A stretch of 64,000 nucleotides of DNA, from contig JBGCEZ010000016.1 in the NCBI GenBank assembly GCA_045106735.1, forward strand, positions 1-64,000. Direction: 5' to 3'. Below the pieces are notes generated by a model, which saw only the letters and a list, made by a program, of their open reading frames with translations, did no database searches and was not told the origin of the DNA. The translations under genes and the position numbers were made by a program. This document shows, piece by piece, positions 25,408-34,236 of this stretch. How positions within the stretch are numbered: position 1 is the stretch's first letter; the number at the start of each line of letters is the position of its first letter. The DNA is from JBGCEZ01 sp045106735. Lineage in GTDB: Bacteria > Planctomycetota > Phycisphaerae > Phycisphaerales > SM1A02.

Positions 25408-27039
25408 CTACGTGTTGTCCGCGATCCCGCGTCGCTCGTGGCCCCACCAGTAGAGCGCCGCGATGATCGCCGCAAAGAGCACCATGACGGCCAGGCCGTT
25501 GATCGCCGTGCGCCAGGCCGTATTGATGACGACCAGGGCCACGCCCGTCCCGGCGACCACGCCGCCCGCGTATCCCACCGCGTCAATGACGTTGGCCGTG
25601 GTGGCGACGCCAGAACGGCCGCCGAGGTCCATCGAGACGGTGCCCGAGAGCAGGGCGTACGGCCCGAGCACAAGCAACCCGACCACGCCGATCGCGGCCA
25701 ATTGCCACGCGGACGGCCAGGACTCCGGCATCATCGCCATGGCGGCAAGGGCGGCCCCGGCCCCGAGCAAGCTCACGACCATGACGCCCCCGCGCTCGCC
25801 ACGGAACGTCCAGTCCGTCGCATGGCCCACAATCAGGCTCGAAATCGCGCCCGCAGCCGGGAAGATCGCGCTGCCGAACGCGGCTTCCGCCAACGAGAAC
25901 TCCTGGGTGGTCTTCAGGTACATCGGCAACCAGTTTCCCAAGGTCTCCCGCGTGGTGGTGAGCAGGAACGACATGATGCAGATGAGGTAGAAACCGGGCG
26001 TGAGCAGCAGCTGGGCGTGCACTTCTCCGGCCAACTTCAGGCCACGGATCAAGATGAATGCGGGCCCGGAGATGATCGATCCAGCGCCATCGGCGGGGCG
26101 AGCGCGGCTGGCATCGGCATCGGCATCGGCCTCGGCGTGATCGCCCCCCACCACCGCCCGCTCTTCTCCGGCTCCCGCCTCCGCTCCGCCGTCCATTCCC
26201 GACTGCATCTCCGCCCGTGCCTGCTCCACTCGATGCGGCCGCGGCACACTCGGCCCGCGCGACGCCCCTTCGTCGGCCGTCGCCCGATCCCGAAACGCTG
26301 ACGCTTCCGATGCATCGGCCGGCAACTCTGGCAGACCACGATCGCTCGGCCGGTTCCGCACCAAGATGGCGGTGACGACGGCGATGCCGGCCAACGCCCA
26401 TGCACACCCCATCACCACTTCGCGCCATTCCAGCCCGACCTGGATCAAGAGGCCGATGGCCACCCGCACCAGCGCGTCGCCCATCAGGTAACTCAGCGTG
26501 ATGTAGCCGACGAGCCGGCCTCGGTCTTGCTGGTGGATCCAGTTCGACGCGATCTTCATGGTCGCGCCCCAGCCCGCTGATTGCAGCAGCCGGCTCAATG
26601 ACCACGCAAAAACGGCCAAGGCAAAGCCGCTGCTCATGCCGAAGATCATGGTCGCGACCGACGACCCGAGCATGCCGACCAACAACACCACCCGCGGGCT
26701 CCGCAGATCCGTGATGCTCCCGGACAACAGCTTGCCAATGGCGTACACCGCGGTGCCGATCGAACTGATCGCCCCGACCACCGCCTCGGCCTCCGGACCC
26801 CCGCCACCGATCTCTTCGCCGATCGGCTCCACGTAGACCGAGAGGAACGCGCGGCAGGTGTAGTAGCCGGCATAGGTGAACGCCAGCATCGCGACCGTCG
26901 TCGCCCCCCACATCCGCGTTCGCGTTTCCTGGTCCACGGGCCGGCCTACCCCCCGAAGGTTCCGAAAGTTGGCCGCGCGCGCTGGCCAGACCGCGACCGT
27001 ATCGGGCTCGGGCGTGGACGACAACGCCGGACGCGCCAC
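25408..27039 (-). CDS. MFS transporter, organophosphate:phosphate antiporter (OPA)-like
   Basis: This 543-residue protein has about 12 TM helices. An N-terminal Y-A-G-Y-Y-T-C-R-A-F block resembles the GlpT/UhpT start, and there is a long hydrophilic loop of roughly 100 residues (Glu/Ala/Asp-rich) between TM6 and TM7. OPA carriers exchange phosphate for organophosphates such as glycerol-3-phosphate. Next to an exported phosphoesterase and C-P bond-cleaving enzymes, uptake of an (amino)phosphonate or phospho-ester is the reasonable inference. The GTG start lacks a clear ribosome site; an internal ATG lies at 26913. Confidence 0.75.
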   Translation of the reverse strand: MARPALSSTPEPDTVAVWPARAANFRNLRGVGRPVDQETRTRMWGATTVAMLAFTYAGYYTCRAFLSVYVEPIGEEIGGGGPEAEAVVGAISSIGTAVYAIGKLLSGSITDLRSPRVVLLVGMLGSSVATMIFGMSSGFALAVFAWSLSRLLQSAGWGATMKIASNWIHQQDRGRLVGYITLSYLMGDALVRVAIGLLIQVGLEWREVVMGCAWALAGIAVVTAILVRNRPSDRGLPELPADASEASAFRDRATADEGASRGPSVPRPHRVEQARAEMQSGMDGGAEAGAGEERAVVGGDHAEADADADASRARPADGAGSIISGPAFILIRGLKLAGEVHAQLLLTPGFYLICIMSFLLTTTRETLGNWLPMYLKTTQEFSLAEAAFGSAIFPAAGAISSLIVGHATDWTFRGERGGVMVVSLLGAGAALAAMAMMPESWPSAWQLAAIGVVGLLVLGPYALLSGTVSMDLGGRSGVATTANVIDAVGYAGGVVAGTGVALVVINTAWRTAINGLAVMVLFAAIIAALYWWGHERRGIADNT

Positions 27040-27161
27040 TGGGGGCTCATCGGACAGATTGTGGGATCGAACTCGCGCTGCGAGCTCGCTCGAGCCCGAC
27101 GGAGCGCACGCCCCTCATGGGCCGAGGTTCGTCAGCCTGCGTTGGGAAACGCCAGAACGAC

Positions 27162-28160
27162 TCAGAATGACTGGGAGCGCGCCCATTCCCACTGACGAGC
27201 CAACCCGTCGCGGAAACTCGTGACCGGCGCAAACCCGAGTTCCGCTCGGCTCCGGCTCAAGTCGGCCCACGTTCGATTGACATCCCCCGGCTGCATGGGG
27301 TGCTTCTCGATTTTCGCCGGACGACCGACGGTCTCGGCAATCGCGTCAATCATCTCGCTCAGTGTGACCGGCTCGGAACCGCCGAGGTTGTAGATCCGGT
27401 GCTCGGCCCGGCCGGCCGCGGCATGCCCGACCACCCGTTCACCGGCCGCACGAATGCCGGCAACGATGTCTTCGACGAAGGTGTAGTCGCGGCTGCTTGT
27501 TCCGTCGCCGAACATCGGGATCGGTTTCCCGTCCGCAATGAGCTGCATGAACTTGCTGATGGCCAGATCCGGACGCTGGGCGGGGCCGAACACGGTAAAG
27601 AACCGCAGCGACGCGATGGCCATGCCGTTGAGGTGCGACCAAGTGTGGCACAGCAACTCGCCAGCCCGCTTGGTGGCGGCGTAAGGACTGATCGGCTCGC
27701 TGACGTCATGCGTCTCAGCAAACGGCACGTTGGCGTGGTTGCCGTACACGCTGCTCGACGAGGCGAAGAGGACCGCGCGGCAGCCGCTGCCCCGAGCGGC
27801 CTCGAGAACACTGACCAGGCCGTCCAGGTTCACCGCGGCGTAGCGAGCGGGCTCGGCGATCGATGGCCGCACGCCAGCGAGCGCGGCGACGTGCACCACC
27901 AGCCGCGGCTTGCACCGCCGGGTCAGCGCGGCCATCGCCCCGACATCGCAGATGTCCGCTTCGTGGAAGTCAAAGGTGCCCGGGCCTTGGGCCGCGGTCA
28001 CTTCGAGATTGCGCCACTTTCGATCGCGCCCGTAGAACGCGTCGAAATTGTCGACACCAACCACGTCCGCCCCGCTCGTCAGCAACGAACGCATCAAGTG
28101 GGACGCAATGAATCCAGCTGCGCCGGTGACCAGCACCGGCCCGTCGAGTGCCTCGAGCAT
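27162..28160 (-). CDS. NAD-dependent sugar-nucleotide epimerase (UDP-glucuronate 4-epimerase-like)
   Basis: This 332-residue extended SDR has the NAD motif T-G-A-A-G-F-I (12-18) and acidic D37 for NAD, then F-A-S-S-S-S-V-Y-G and the catalytic Y160-x3-K164. The R-F-F-T-V-F-G-P-A-Q-R-P-D block is typical of UDP-glucuronate 4-epimerases. The product would feed surface polysaccharide synthesis. No glycosyltransferase cluster is adjacent. A TATACT box sits six bases before the ATG, suggesting a very short or absent leader. Confidence 0.8.
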   Translation of the reverse strand: MLEALDGPVLVTGAAGFIASHLMRSLLTSGADVVGVDNFDAFYGRDRKWRNLEVTAAQGPGTFDFHEADICDVGAMAALTRRCKPRLVVHVAALAGVRPSIAEPARYAAVNLDGLVSVLEAARGSGCRAVLFASSSSVYGNHANVPFAETHDVSEPISPYAATKRAGELLCHTWSHLNGMAIASLRFFTVFGPAQRPDLAISKFMQLIADGKPIPMFGDGTSSRDYTFVEDIVAGIRAAGERVVGHAAAGRAEHRIYNLGGSEPVTLSEMIDAIAETVGRPAKIEKHPMQPGDVNRTWADLSRSRAELGFAPVTSFRDGLARQWEWARSQSF

Positions 28161-28495
28161 GGGCGGAGTATACGCATGTCGATCGCCCCGGCCGCCAGAA
28201 CCGCCGAACGTTCCGGACGCGCAGATTCAGCGCCAGCCCAAAGCGAAGCCAGACCGAGTCCGAAGCGAAGCCGCGGCCGAGCAAGGCTACGACAAGCCCC
28301 GGCCAAGCCACGCCAAGCCACGCCGTGCCAAACCCCATCGATCACCACAAACGATTCAAAAGGCTCACACGCTCGTCGGCCCGAGCGCCCGGGCGAGCAG
28401 TTCCGGCGAGGCAGGACGGGCGGCGCGTGCAGCGGTGCGGTGCGGTGCGAGCGGCACATCCGAGGCGGCCGGGCCAACCTTTACGGCAAGCCGAT
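28161..28495. other. Spacer with candidate promoter for the epimerase
   Basis: This minus-strand spacer lies between the prepilin-like gene and the epimerase. It carries imperfect AAGCC-type repeats (about 28245-28330) and the TATACT element at 28167-28172. No gene is supported. Confidence 0.45.
28167..28172 (-). promoter_or_regulatory. TATACT, candidate -10 box of a leaderless transcript
   Basis: On the minus strand TATACT ends six bases before the epimerase ATG. A sigma-70 start seven or so bases downstream would put the first transcribed base at or next to the ATG. No good -35 match is found 17 bases upstream. Confidence 0.3.
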
Positions 28496-29326
28496 TCACG
28501 GCAAGCCAGGTTGCCCGAATCCATTGGGGCCCCCGCCGATGTCGCCGACGCCGAACCCGTTGCCACCTTCAATGGCTCGCCACAGCGGCCGGTAGCGGTC
28601 CGCGACCTCGGCCGGCGACTCGCCAGGGAGCGTCAACTGCGCCAAGAACGTGGTATCGAGGTGGAACCAGCGGACCGAACCATCACCGTGCAGCAGGTTG
28701 AGGCCGTCGCGATGGGTCAAGCCGCTCAGTGAACGGAAGCCCTCACTGGCCAGCACGAGGTTCGCGCTGTTCACCGTCCGGCGAGCCCCGGTCTCCCAGT
28801 CCATATCACCACCGTAGTGGTAGCTGCCGTAGATCTTCTGCGCCCCGGGATCCCAGAACGAGTCGCCGTAGCGCTCGAATTCGGCCAGGCCGACGTGGTT
28901 CGGGGCGTAGAAGACATCCGGCATGCTGACGTAGCCGAGACCGAAGAGCAGGCCAAGCCCGTCCCAACCGGTCGTTTGGACGCCGAACTGATCGACGATG
29001 AACGTCGAGTCATACAGCCGGGTCAAATCCGCCGGCGAACCGCCCTGGGCGAGCAGCTTGCTCTCTGGCAGCCGCCCGTTCGTGTCGGCGTCGTACTGGG
29101 TAAAACCCAGCCCGAGCATCCGCAGGTTGTTGGCCGACATCACCCGGTTGACGCGCTCTCGGGCCCGCGCCATCACCGGAAACAGCAGGCCAGCGAGGGT
29201 GGCGGTGATGGCCAGCACCACGATCAGCTCGATCAGGCTGAACCCGGGACGAGGCCGGGCAGAGGCCTGGCGCACCGATGTTCGGCGTCGCCGGCGAATC
29301 GAATTGCTCTGAAGTTCGTTGAGCAC
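28496..29326 (-). CDS. Prepilin-type N-terminal methylation domain protein (pseudopilin)
   Basis: This 276-residue protein has a type IV pilin leader with cleavage at G28-F29 in P-G-F-S-L-I-E-L, the invariant E33, and a hydrophobic helix to about residue 50. The body ends with H-R-D-G-L-N-L-L-H-G-D-G, an H-x9-D-G type element common in planctomycete pseudopilins. It should be inserted in the membrane and assembled by a type IV pilus or type II secretion machine, possibly that encoded at 44-49 kb. The GTG start gives an Arg-rich leader; the exact start is uncertain. Confidence 0.8.
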   Translation of the reverse strand: MLNELQSNSIRRRRRTSVRQASARPRPGFSLIELIVVLAITATLAGLLFPVMARARERVNRVMSANNLRMLGLGFTQYDADTNGRLPESKLLAQGGSPADLTRLYDSTFIVDQFGVQTTGWDGLGLLFGLGYVSMPDVFYAPNHVGLAEFERYGDSFWDPGAQKIYGSYHYGGDMDWETGARRTVNSANLVLASEGFRSLSGLTHRDGLNLLHGDGSVRWFHLDTTFLAQLTLPGESPAEVADRYRPLWRAIEGGNGFGVGDIGGGPNGFGQPGLP

Positions 29327-30040
29327 GAGGGTACCCCACGCGTGGCCGCGACCGGCTCGTGCGCCCGGTCACAGCGATCTGCCCCGAAGATCCTCACGTA
29401 CGACCGCTGCCTTCAACGCCATGCTCGGACGGCGTCCCCACGAATGCAGTGCCCGACGGGTTCCCGTCCATCGAGCGAATCGACGTCGTGCGGTGCGGTG
29501 AACCCGGGCCCGTCAACCCACCGCTTCGTGCCAGTGGTTCAATTCAGCGGGTTAGCCCAACTTGGTCGGTCCCAGTCAGCCCATCCCGATGAATCTGTTC
29601 GGCCTGATTCATCGCTCACACGGACGGACCGGCATCGCCATCCGGCTCCGTCAAGATCAAGACCGAGTCTAGTCCGGTTCCGCCAGAATTTGTTGCAAAA
29701 ACTGGAGGGATCGTGACCGGTCCCGTTACCGTATCCGACGCAGCGGTTGGGCTGGTTTGATGTTCGCATTTTGTTCAGATGCGACTCTGGCGAGACCCTG
29801 CGGGTTGTGGACCAATCGTGGGCAACCAGTGGTCGCAGATCTCGCCGACCACCCGGCACGCCACGCCAGATCGGGGCATGCTTGTCGCGGGTCCCGAGTG
29901 CCATGTGTCCCGGCCACGGCCTCGAGGGATGGACACGGGCGGGCACAGTGCGGGGGCAGCCCGGGCGTTTGGCCTGGGGGCATGCTCATGTTCGGGTGTC
30001 GAGCGGGCCGAATCGCCCAGCGACGCATCGGAGGTTCTGG
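29327..30040. other. Long divergent spacer, no gene supported
   Basis: More than 700 bp separate the pseudopilin (-) and an ECF sigma gene (+). An AT-richer patch near 29685-29710 contains CCAG...CTGG arms around an A/T run and may hold a promoter. A frame reading into the sigma gene is open from 29747 but looks Arg/Pro/Gly-rich and non-coding. I found no tRNA or riboswitch. Confidence 0.5.
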
Positions 30041-30613
30041 ATGGATCGCGACGAAGACCTGCTGCTGATGCACCGGGTCTCGACCGGGGACGAAGACGCG
30101 ATCAGCGAGCTGTACGACCGTTTTGGCACCCTCGTGTTCAAGGTCGCCTGGCAGTTTCATCCGTCCCACGCCGAGGCCGAGGACGCCGTCCACGAGATCT
30201 TCATTCGGCTTTGGCAGACGGCGGATCGGTTCGATCCACGCCGCGCCAAACTCGTGACCTGGGTCATGCTGATCGCTCGCCGGCACCTGATCGACCGACT
30301 TCGTCGACGATCGGCTCGCCCTCGCCCTGGCACGCTCGAAGACGATCTGATCGGCTCGACCGACGCCGGCCCCGACGATGGCTCGGCCCGCGACGAGATC
30401 CGGAAGTCGCTCACGGCCCGGATCGAGAAGCTCTCCGAACTGCAACGAACGGTCATCGAACGGGCCTACATCCAGGGCTACACCCTCCGCGAAATCGCCG
30501 AACAGCTCGATACGCCTCTGGGCACCATCAAGTCGGCCCTGTCGCGCGGATTGGCATCCCTTCGGGAAGAAGCACCGCCGGAGTGGTTGGCCGAACGCGG
30601 AGATTCCGCGTGA
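30041..30613 (+). CDS. ECF-type RNA polymerase sigma factor
   Basis: This 190-residue protein has region 2 at about residues 18-88 (D-A-V-H-E-I-F-I-R-L-W and W-V-M-L-I-A-R). Region 4 is at about 128-178 (L-S-E-L-Q-R-T-V-I-E-R-A-Y and G-T-I-K-S-A-L-S-R-G). GGAGG at 30030-30034, six bases before the ATG, fixes the start against an open upstream extension. The gene 358 bp downstream encodes a one-TM protein of anti-sigma type, its likely partner. The target regulon is unknown. Confidence 0.9.
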   Translation: MDRDEDLLLMHRVSTGDEDAISELYDRFGTLVFKVAWQFHPSHAEAEDAVHEIFIRLWQTADRFDPRRAKLVTWVMLIARRHLIDRLRRRSARPRPGTLEDDLIGSTDAGPDDGSARDEIRKSLTARIEKLSELQRTVIERAYIQGYTLREIAEQLDTPLGTIKSALSRGLASLREEAPPEWLAERGDSA

Positions 30614-30971
30614 CCGAACCACGAATTCATGGCACCATGGGGCAACTGGGCGGCTTGGTGGCGGTTGGATCGGCGGAGCCATGGGATTCGCTGGGGCACT
30701 CCTCCCTCCCGATTCCCGGCCCAAATTTGAGCCCGAATGCTGGCCCCCGGATGGTCCGTTTTCCCCGAAAAGCCGCCGCCGCTGGCGATCCGTGCCGACC
30801 GATGGGAACCGATCGGGGTTCCGCCGCGAACCCTTGGTCCGAGCCGGACTTGCCGGCTGAACACCCTGCCCTTGATCCCGACCCCGGCTCCGAGTTCGAT
30901 CCCGGGAATTCCGTCGCTTCGCGGGGAACTTTCCCGCGGCTCCGCCGAACCATGGAGCGGACCCCTACCTG
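30614..30971. other. Spacer between sigma and anti-sigma genes, nothing recognised
   Basis: This 358-bp gap is unusually long for a sigma/anti-sigma pair. Several frames are open, but their composition (Pro/Gly/Arg-rich, no start context) does not support a gene. A second promoter for the downstream gene could lie here. Confidence 0.4.
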
Positions 30972-31832
30972 ATGCAGAATATCCCTCCCATGTCACGCGA
31001 TGAACTCCTCGAGATGGCCCCGGCCGATGCGCTGGGTCTCCTGGACGAGTACGACGCCCTGCTCTTCTCCCGCGGATTCCATTCCGCGTCTGAGTCGGTG
31101 CGCCGCGAGATCATCGAGCTCCAAGCGGCCGTGGCGGGTGATGACCTCCTCCTCACCGATGTCGATCCGCGTCCCCGGCTTCGTGCTTCGGTGATCGATC
31201 GCGTCAGTGAAGCCGCGGCGGAAGCGGCCAACTTGGCCCCGCTGGCCACCATCGGCCGCCCGCCCGCCGTCCACTCGATGGACCGTCCCGCCCTGGCCGC
31301 GCCCATGGCGATTCAGGCCCCGGCCCGCCGATCATCCTTCGCCGACCACTTCTGGCGAGCCGCCGTCTTCGCCCTCACCGCCTCGCTCATCGTCACGATG
31401 TACGTCGGCAACCAGATCCTCGACCGCAACCGCGACCTGACCGCGATCGCCACCAACCTCATCGGTGAGCGGGAGTTCGAGCAAGCCGCGAGCGAAGTCG
31501 GCGTGAGCTATCGGGCCATGGCTTCGGACAAGTCCGTCGTCCGTCGCGTGATGCTCGACCCAACGTCGAGCGGCACACCTGGCTTTGGCGAAAGCGTCGG
31601 TCGCATTCTGATCCCGGCCGACGGAGGCACCGCCCTCTTCTTGGCCGAAGGCATCAGCGATGAGGACCTACGCCTCGTGGTGCACGATGCATCGGGCGTT
31701 GAGATCGACGCGTTCGACGTCCAGGTCGGCCAGCTTCTCGCCAGCGCACGATTCGACATCCCGGCCGACATCGTGCAGACCTGCTCGATCACACTGGTGA
31801 GTGCGTCCGGCACGATCTTGCTCTCGACCTGA
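30972..31832 (+). CDS. Probable anti-sigma factor (RskA-like topology)
   Basis: This 286-residue protein has a cytoplasmic helical part opening S-R-D-E-L-L-E-M and continuing to about residue 90. One TM helix follows (128-148), then a 140-residue extracytoplasmic beta-rich domain. This is the RskA-type layout of membrane anti-sigma factors: N-terminal sigma binding, C-terminal sensing domain. No zinc-binding H-x3-C-x2-C is present. Partner inferred: the ECF sigma at 30041. An alternative ATG lies at 30990. Confidence 0.6.
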   Translation: MQNIPPMSRDELLEMAPADALGLLDEYDALLFSRGFHSASESVRREIIELQAAVAGDDLLLTDVDPRPRLRASVIDRVSEAAAEAANLAPLATIGRPPAVHSMDRPALAAPMAIQAPARRSSFADHFWRAAVFALTASLIVTMYVGNQILDRNRDLTAIATNLIGEREFEQAASEVGVSYRAMASDKSVVRRVMLDPTSSGTPGFGESVGRILIPADGGTALFLAEGISDEDLRLVVHDASGVEIDAFDVQVGQLLASARFDIPADIVQTCSITLVSASGTILLST

Positions 31833-31874
31833 CCGCGAGCGCACCTCACTCCGAAAATCCACGAACTGACTCGG

Positions 31875-31901
31875 GCCGCGGTGTTTCATCGCGGCTTTGT
31901 T
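31875..31901 (+). terminator. Candidate intrinsic terminator
   Basis: GCCGCG and CGCGGC flank a nine-base loop and are followed by TTTGTT. The hairpin lies 43 bases after the anti-sigma gene and before the convergent ABC-F gene. Confidence 0.5.
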
Positions 31902-32082
31902 CGTGCGCGCCGCTGAGCGCGCGTCTGCCATTGCGTGCGACGCCGCGGGGGAAGTCCAGGTGCGATCGTGCCCGCCGCGCGCGAGTCCGCGGACGCACGG
32001 ACGCGCGAGTCGGCGGGCGTCCAAGCCCGAACGTCTCCGCCCGCCCCTCCGTCCAACGCCGTCAATCCAATGCCAACCTGGC

Positions 32083-34053
32083 TCAGGCGTCGCCGCGTCC
32101 CGCCCACTCGAATTCCAGCGGCTCGAGTTCGAGCACGAGCTTCCCGCGCTCTTCGCCCAGCCGCTGACAGGCTTCCGGCGACTCGTAGACTTCCGGCGTC
32201 GAGAGTTCCGCGTCGATCGCCCGGATACGGGCCTCGGCTTTTTCGATCCGACGTTCGAGATCTTCGGTCGAGAGCTGGGCCAAACCGGACGGCTTGGGAC
32301 CGCCGCCGCCCTTCGAGCCATCCTTCGCCCCGCCCTTGCCTTTGCCCTTGCCTTTCTGCTTGCGCGGAGCGTCCGCCGGCGGCGCCGCGGCCGATTCAGC
32401 TTCCGCCGTTTCGCGCCGCTGCCGCTCCAGCCACTCGCTGTAGCGACCGGCAAAGTGCCGCGGGGTCGGCAGGTCTTCGCCCAGGACAAGCAGACGATCA
32501 CACGTCCGCTCGATGAGGGCGCGATCGTGGCTGATCAACAGCAGCGATCCATCGAAGCCGCCCGAAGCGTCGAGCGACTCTTCCAGCCGTTCGGCCGACG
32601 GAATGTCGAGGTGGTTCGTGGGTTCGTCGAGGACCAGAAGGTTGTGCGCTCCAGCCACGAGCCCGGCGAGCACCGCCCGGCCCCGCTCACCGCCGGACAA
32701 ATCGCCGAGGACCTTGTCCTGCTCGGGACCCGAGAACAGGAACGCACCGGCCAGGTCGCGCGCCTGCTGCTCGCTCGCCCGAGCCTGACCGTCCAGGCCG
32801 ACGATCACCGACTGCAGGTACTGCCAGACCATCAGGCTCATGTCGAGATGCTCGTGGAGCTGCCGGTAGTACCCGACGCTCACGCGAGATCCGACCCGCA
32901 CCTTGCCGGCGTCCGGCTCCAACTCGCCGAGCAGGCACTTGATCAGCGTCGACTTGCCGGTGCCGTTCGGCCCCAGGATGCCGACCCGTTCGCCGCGCTT
33001 CATGTCGAAGTCGAGCTCGCGAAAGAGCGTGCGATCGCCGTATCCCTTGGCGATGCCCTCGGCCGCGAACACCATGTCCCCGCTCCGCGGCGCCGGCGGC
33101 AGCTTGAGCTTCATGACGCTCAGTTCGATCGGGCGGTCGACGAGCTCGTTCTGCTTGAAGCGCTGCAGCCGGGACTCACGCCCGCGCGCCTGCTTGGCCC
33201 GCTGGCCGGCCTTGTACTTCCGGATGTACTGCTCTTCCGCCCGGATCTTGTCGAGCTGCTTCTCGTGCACGCGCGAGCGATTCAACTGCCGCTCGAGCCG
33301 CAGCTCGCGGTACTTGGCGTAGTTGCCGGGGTACTCGTGGATCTCGCCGCGTTCGACTTCGACGATGCGGCTGACGACGCGGTCCAGCAACCACCGGTCG
33401 TGGCTCACCACCAAGACGGCCCCGCGGTACTCCTCGGCCAGGAACTCTTCCAACCACTGGCGGCCAGCGATGTCGAGGTGATTCGTCGGTTCGTCGAGCA
33501 GCAGCAGATCGGGGGCTTCCAGCAGCAGGCGGGCCAGTCCGAGGCGTCCCTTCTGCCCGCCGGAAAGCTTGTCGACCGAGAGATCGAACTGCTCGTCAGA
33601 GAATCCCAGACCGTGCAGCATCGCGTCGATGCGGTGGTCGACGGCGTACCCGCCGGCCGCTTCGATCGCCCCCTCGATCTTGGCCTGGGCGGTCATCAGC
33701 CGCTCCAGCTCGGCCGGATCGGCGGTGGCCATCGCCTCGTACAGCTCTTCCATCTGCCGGTGCAGCGCCTTGAGCTCGTCGAAGGCCGACGCGGCCGACT
33801 CCCGCAGCGTCTGCCCCGGCTCGAAGTTCGGATCCTGGCTCAGGTAGCCGACCCGCGACCCGCGCTGGACCTGAACCGAGCCCTCGTCCGGCTCCATGCG
33901 CCCGAGGATCAGGTTCATGAAGGTGGTCTTGCCCGAGCCGTTCCGGCCGACGAGACCAATCTTCTCCCCCGGTTCAACGGACAGCGTGGCCCCGTCGAGG
34001 ATCGTGCGGATCCCGTGGCGGAAGCGGAGGTTGGCGGCGGTAAGAATCGGCAT
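32083..34053 (-). CDS. ABC-F family ATPase (Uup-like)
   Basis: This 656-residue protein has two ABC domains without membrane segments. The first has G-R-N-G-S-G-K-T (36-43) and L-S-G-G-Q-K-G-R, and L-L-L-D-E-P-T-N-H-L-D completes it. The second has G-P-N-G-T-G-K-S-T and L-S-G-G-E-R-G-R. A Lys/Gly-rich linker and a C-terminal coiled coil (about 590-650) follow, as in Uup. ABC-F proteins act on ribosomes, rescuing stalled translation or protecting against antibiotics. The C-terminal domain favours the Uup group over EttA. Confidence 0.85.
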   Translation of the reverse strand: MPILTAANLRFRHGIRTILDGATLSVEPGEKIGLVGRNGSGKTTFMNLILGRMEPDEGSVQVQRGSRVGYLSQDPNFEPGQTLRESAASAFDELKALHRQMEELYEAMATADPAELERLMTAQAKIEGAIEAAGGYAVDHRIDAMLHGLGFSDEQFDLSVDKLSGGQKGRLGLARLLLEAPDLLLLDEPTNHLDIAGRQWLEEFLAEEYRGAVLVVSHDRWLLDRVVSRIVEVERGEIHEYPGNYAKYRELRLERQLNRSRVHEKQLDKIRAEEQYIRKYKAGQRAKQARGRESRLQRFKQNELVDRPIELSVMKLKLPPAPRSGDMVFAAEGIAKGYGDRTLFRELDFDMKRGERVGILGPNGTGKSTLIKCLLGELEPDAGKVRVGSRVSVGYYRQLHEHLDMSLMVWQYLQSVIVGLDGQARASEQQARDLAGAFLFSGPEQDKVLGDLSGGERGRAVLAGLVAGAHNLLVLDEPTNHLDIPSAERLEESLDASGGFDGSLLLISHDRALIERTCDRLLVLGEDLPTPRHFAGRYSEWLERQRRETAEAESAAAPPADAPRKQKGKGKGKGGAKDGSKGGGGPKPSGLAQLSTEDLERRIEKAEARIRAIDAELSTPEVYESPEACQRLGEERGKLVLELEPLEFEWAGRGDA

Positions 34054-34236
34054 GGCGGGCGGCGAGTGTACGCGGCGGAAGGACCGGAAGCGATGGCCAG
34101 ATCAGCCGATGACCCACCATCGCCCCCGGCCGCCCGAATCGGTGCGGCCGGTATCCTGGGTCGGAGGTCGTCCCCCGGCAGCGCCCGGACCCCGCTCCTC
34201 CCGCCAGTCCACTCCAATGACGCTGACCACCACCCA

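Noticed and set aside
23125..26301. 1058-residue plus-strand reading frame
   Set aside because: It runs antisense through the metallophosphoesterase and most of the MFS transporter. Composition is Arg/His/Pro-rich with no domain; it is a high-GC shadow frame.
29530..29560. tRNA T-loop-like GGTTCAATTC
   Set aside because: No acceptor, D-arm or anticodon stem can be paired around it on either strand.
29747..30040. N-terminal extension of the ECF sigma factor at 30041
   Set aside because: The frame is open but Arg/Pro/Gly-rich and unlike sigma factors; GGAGG directly precedes the ATG at 30041.
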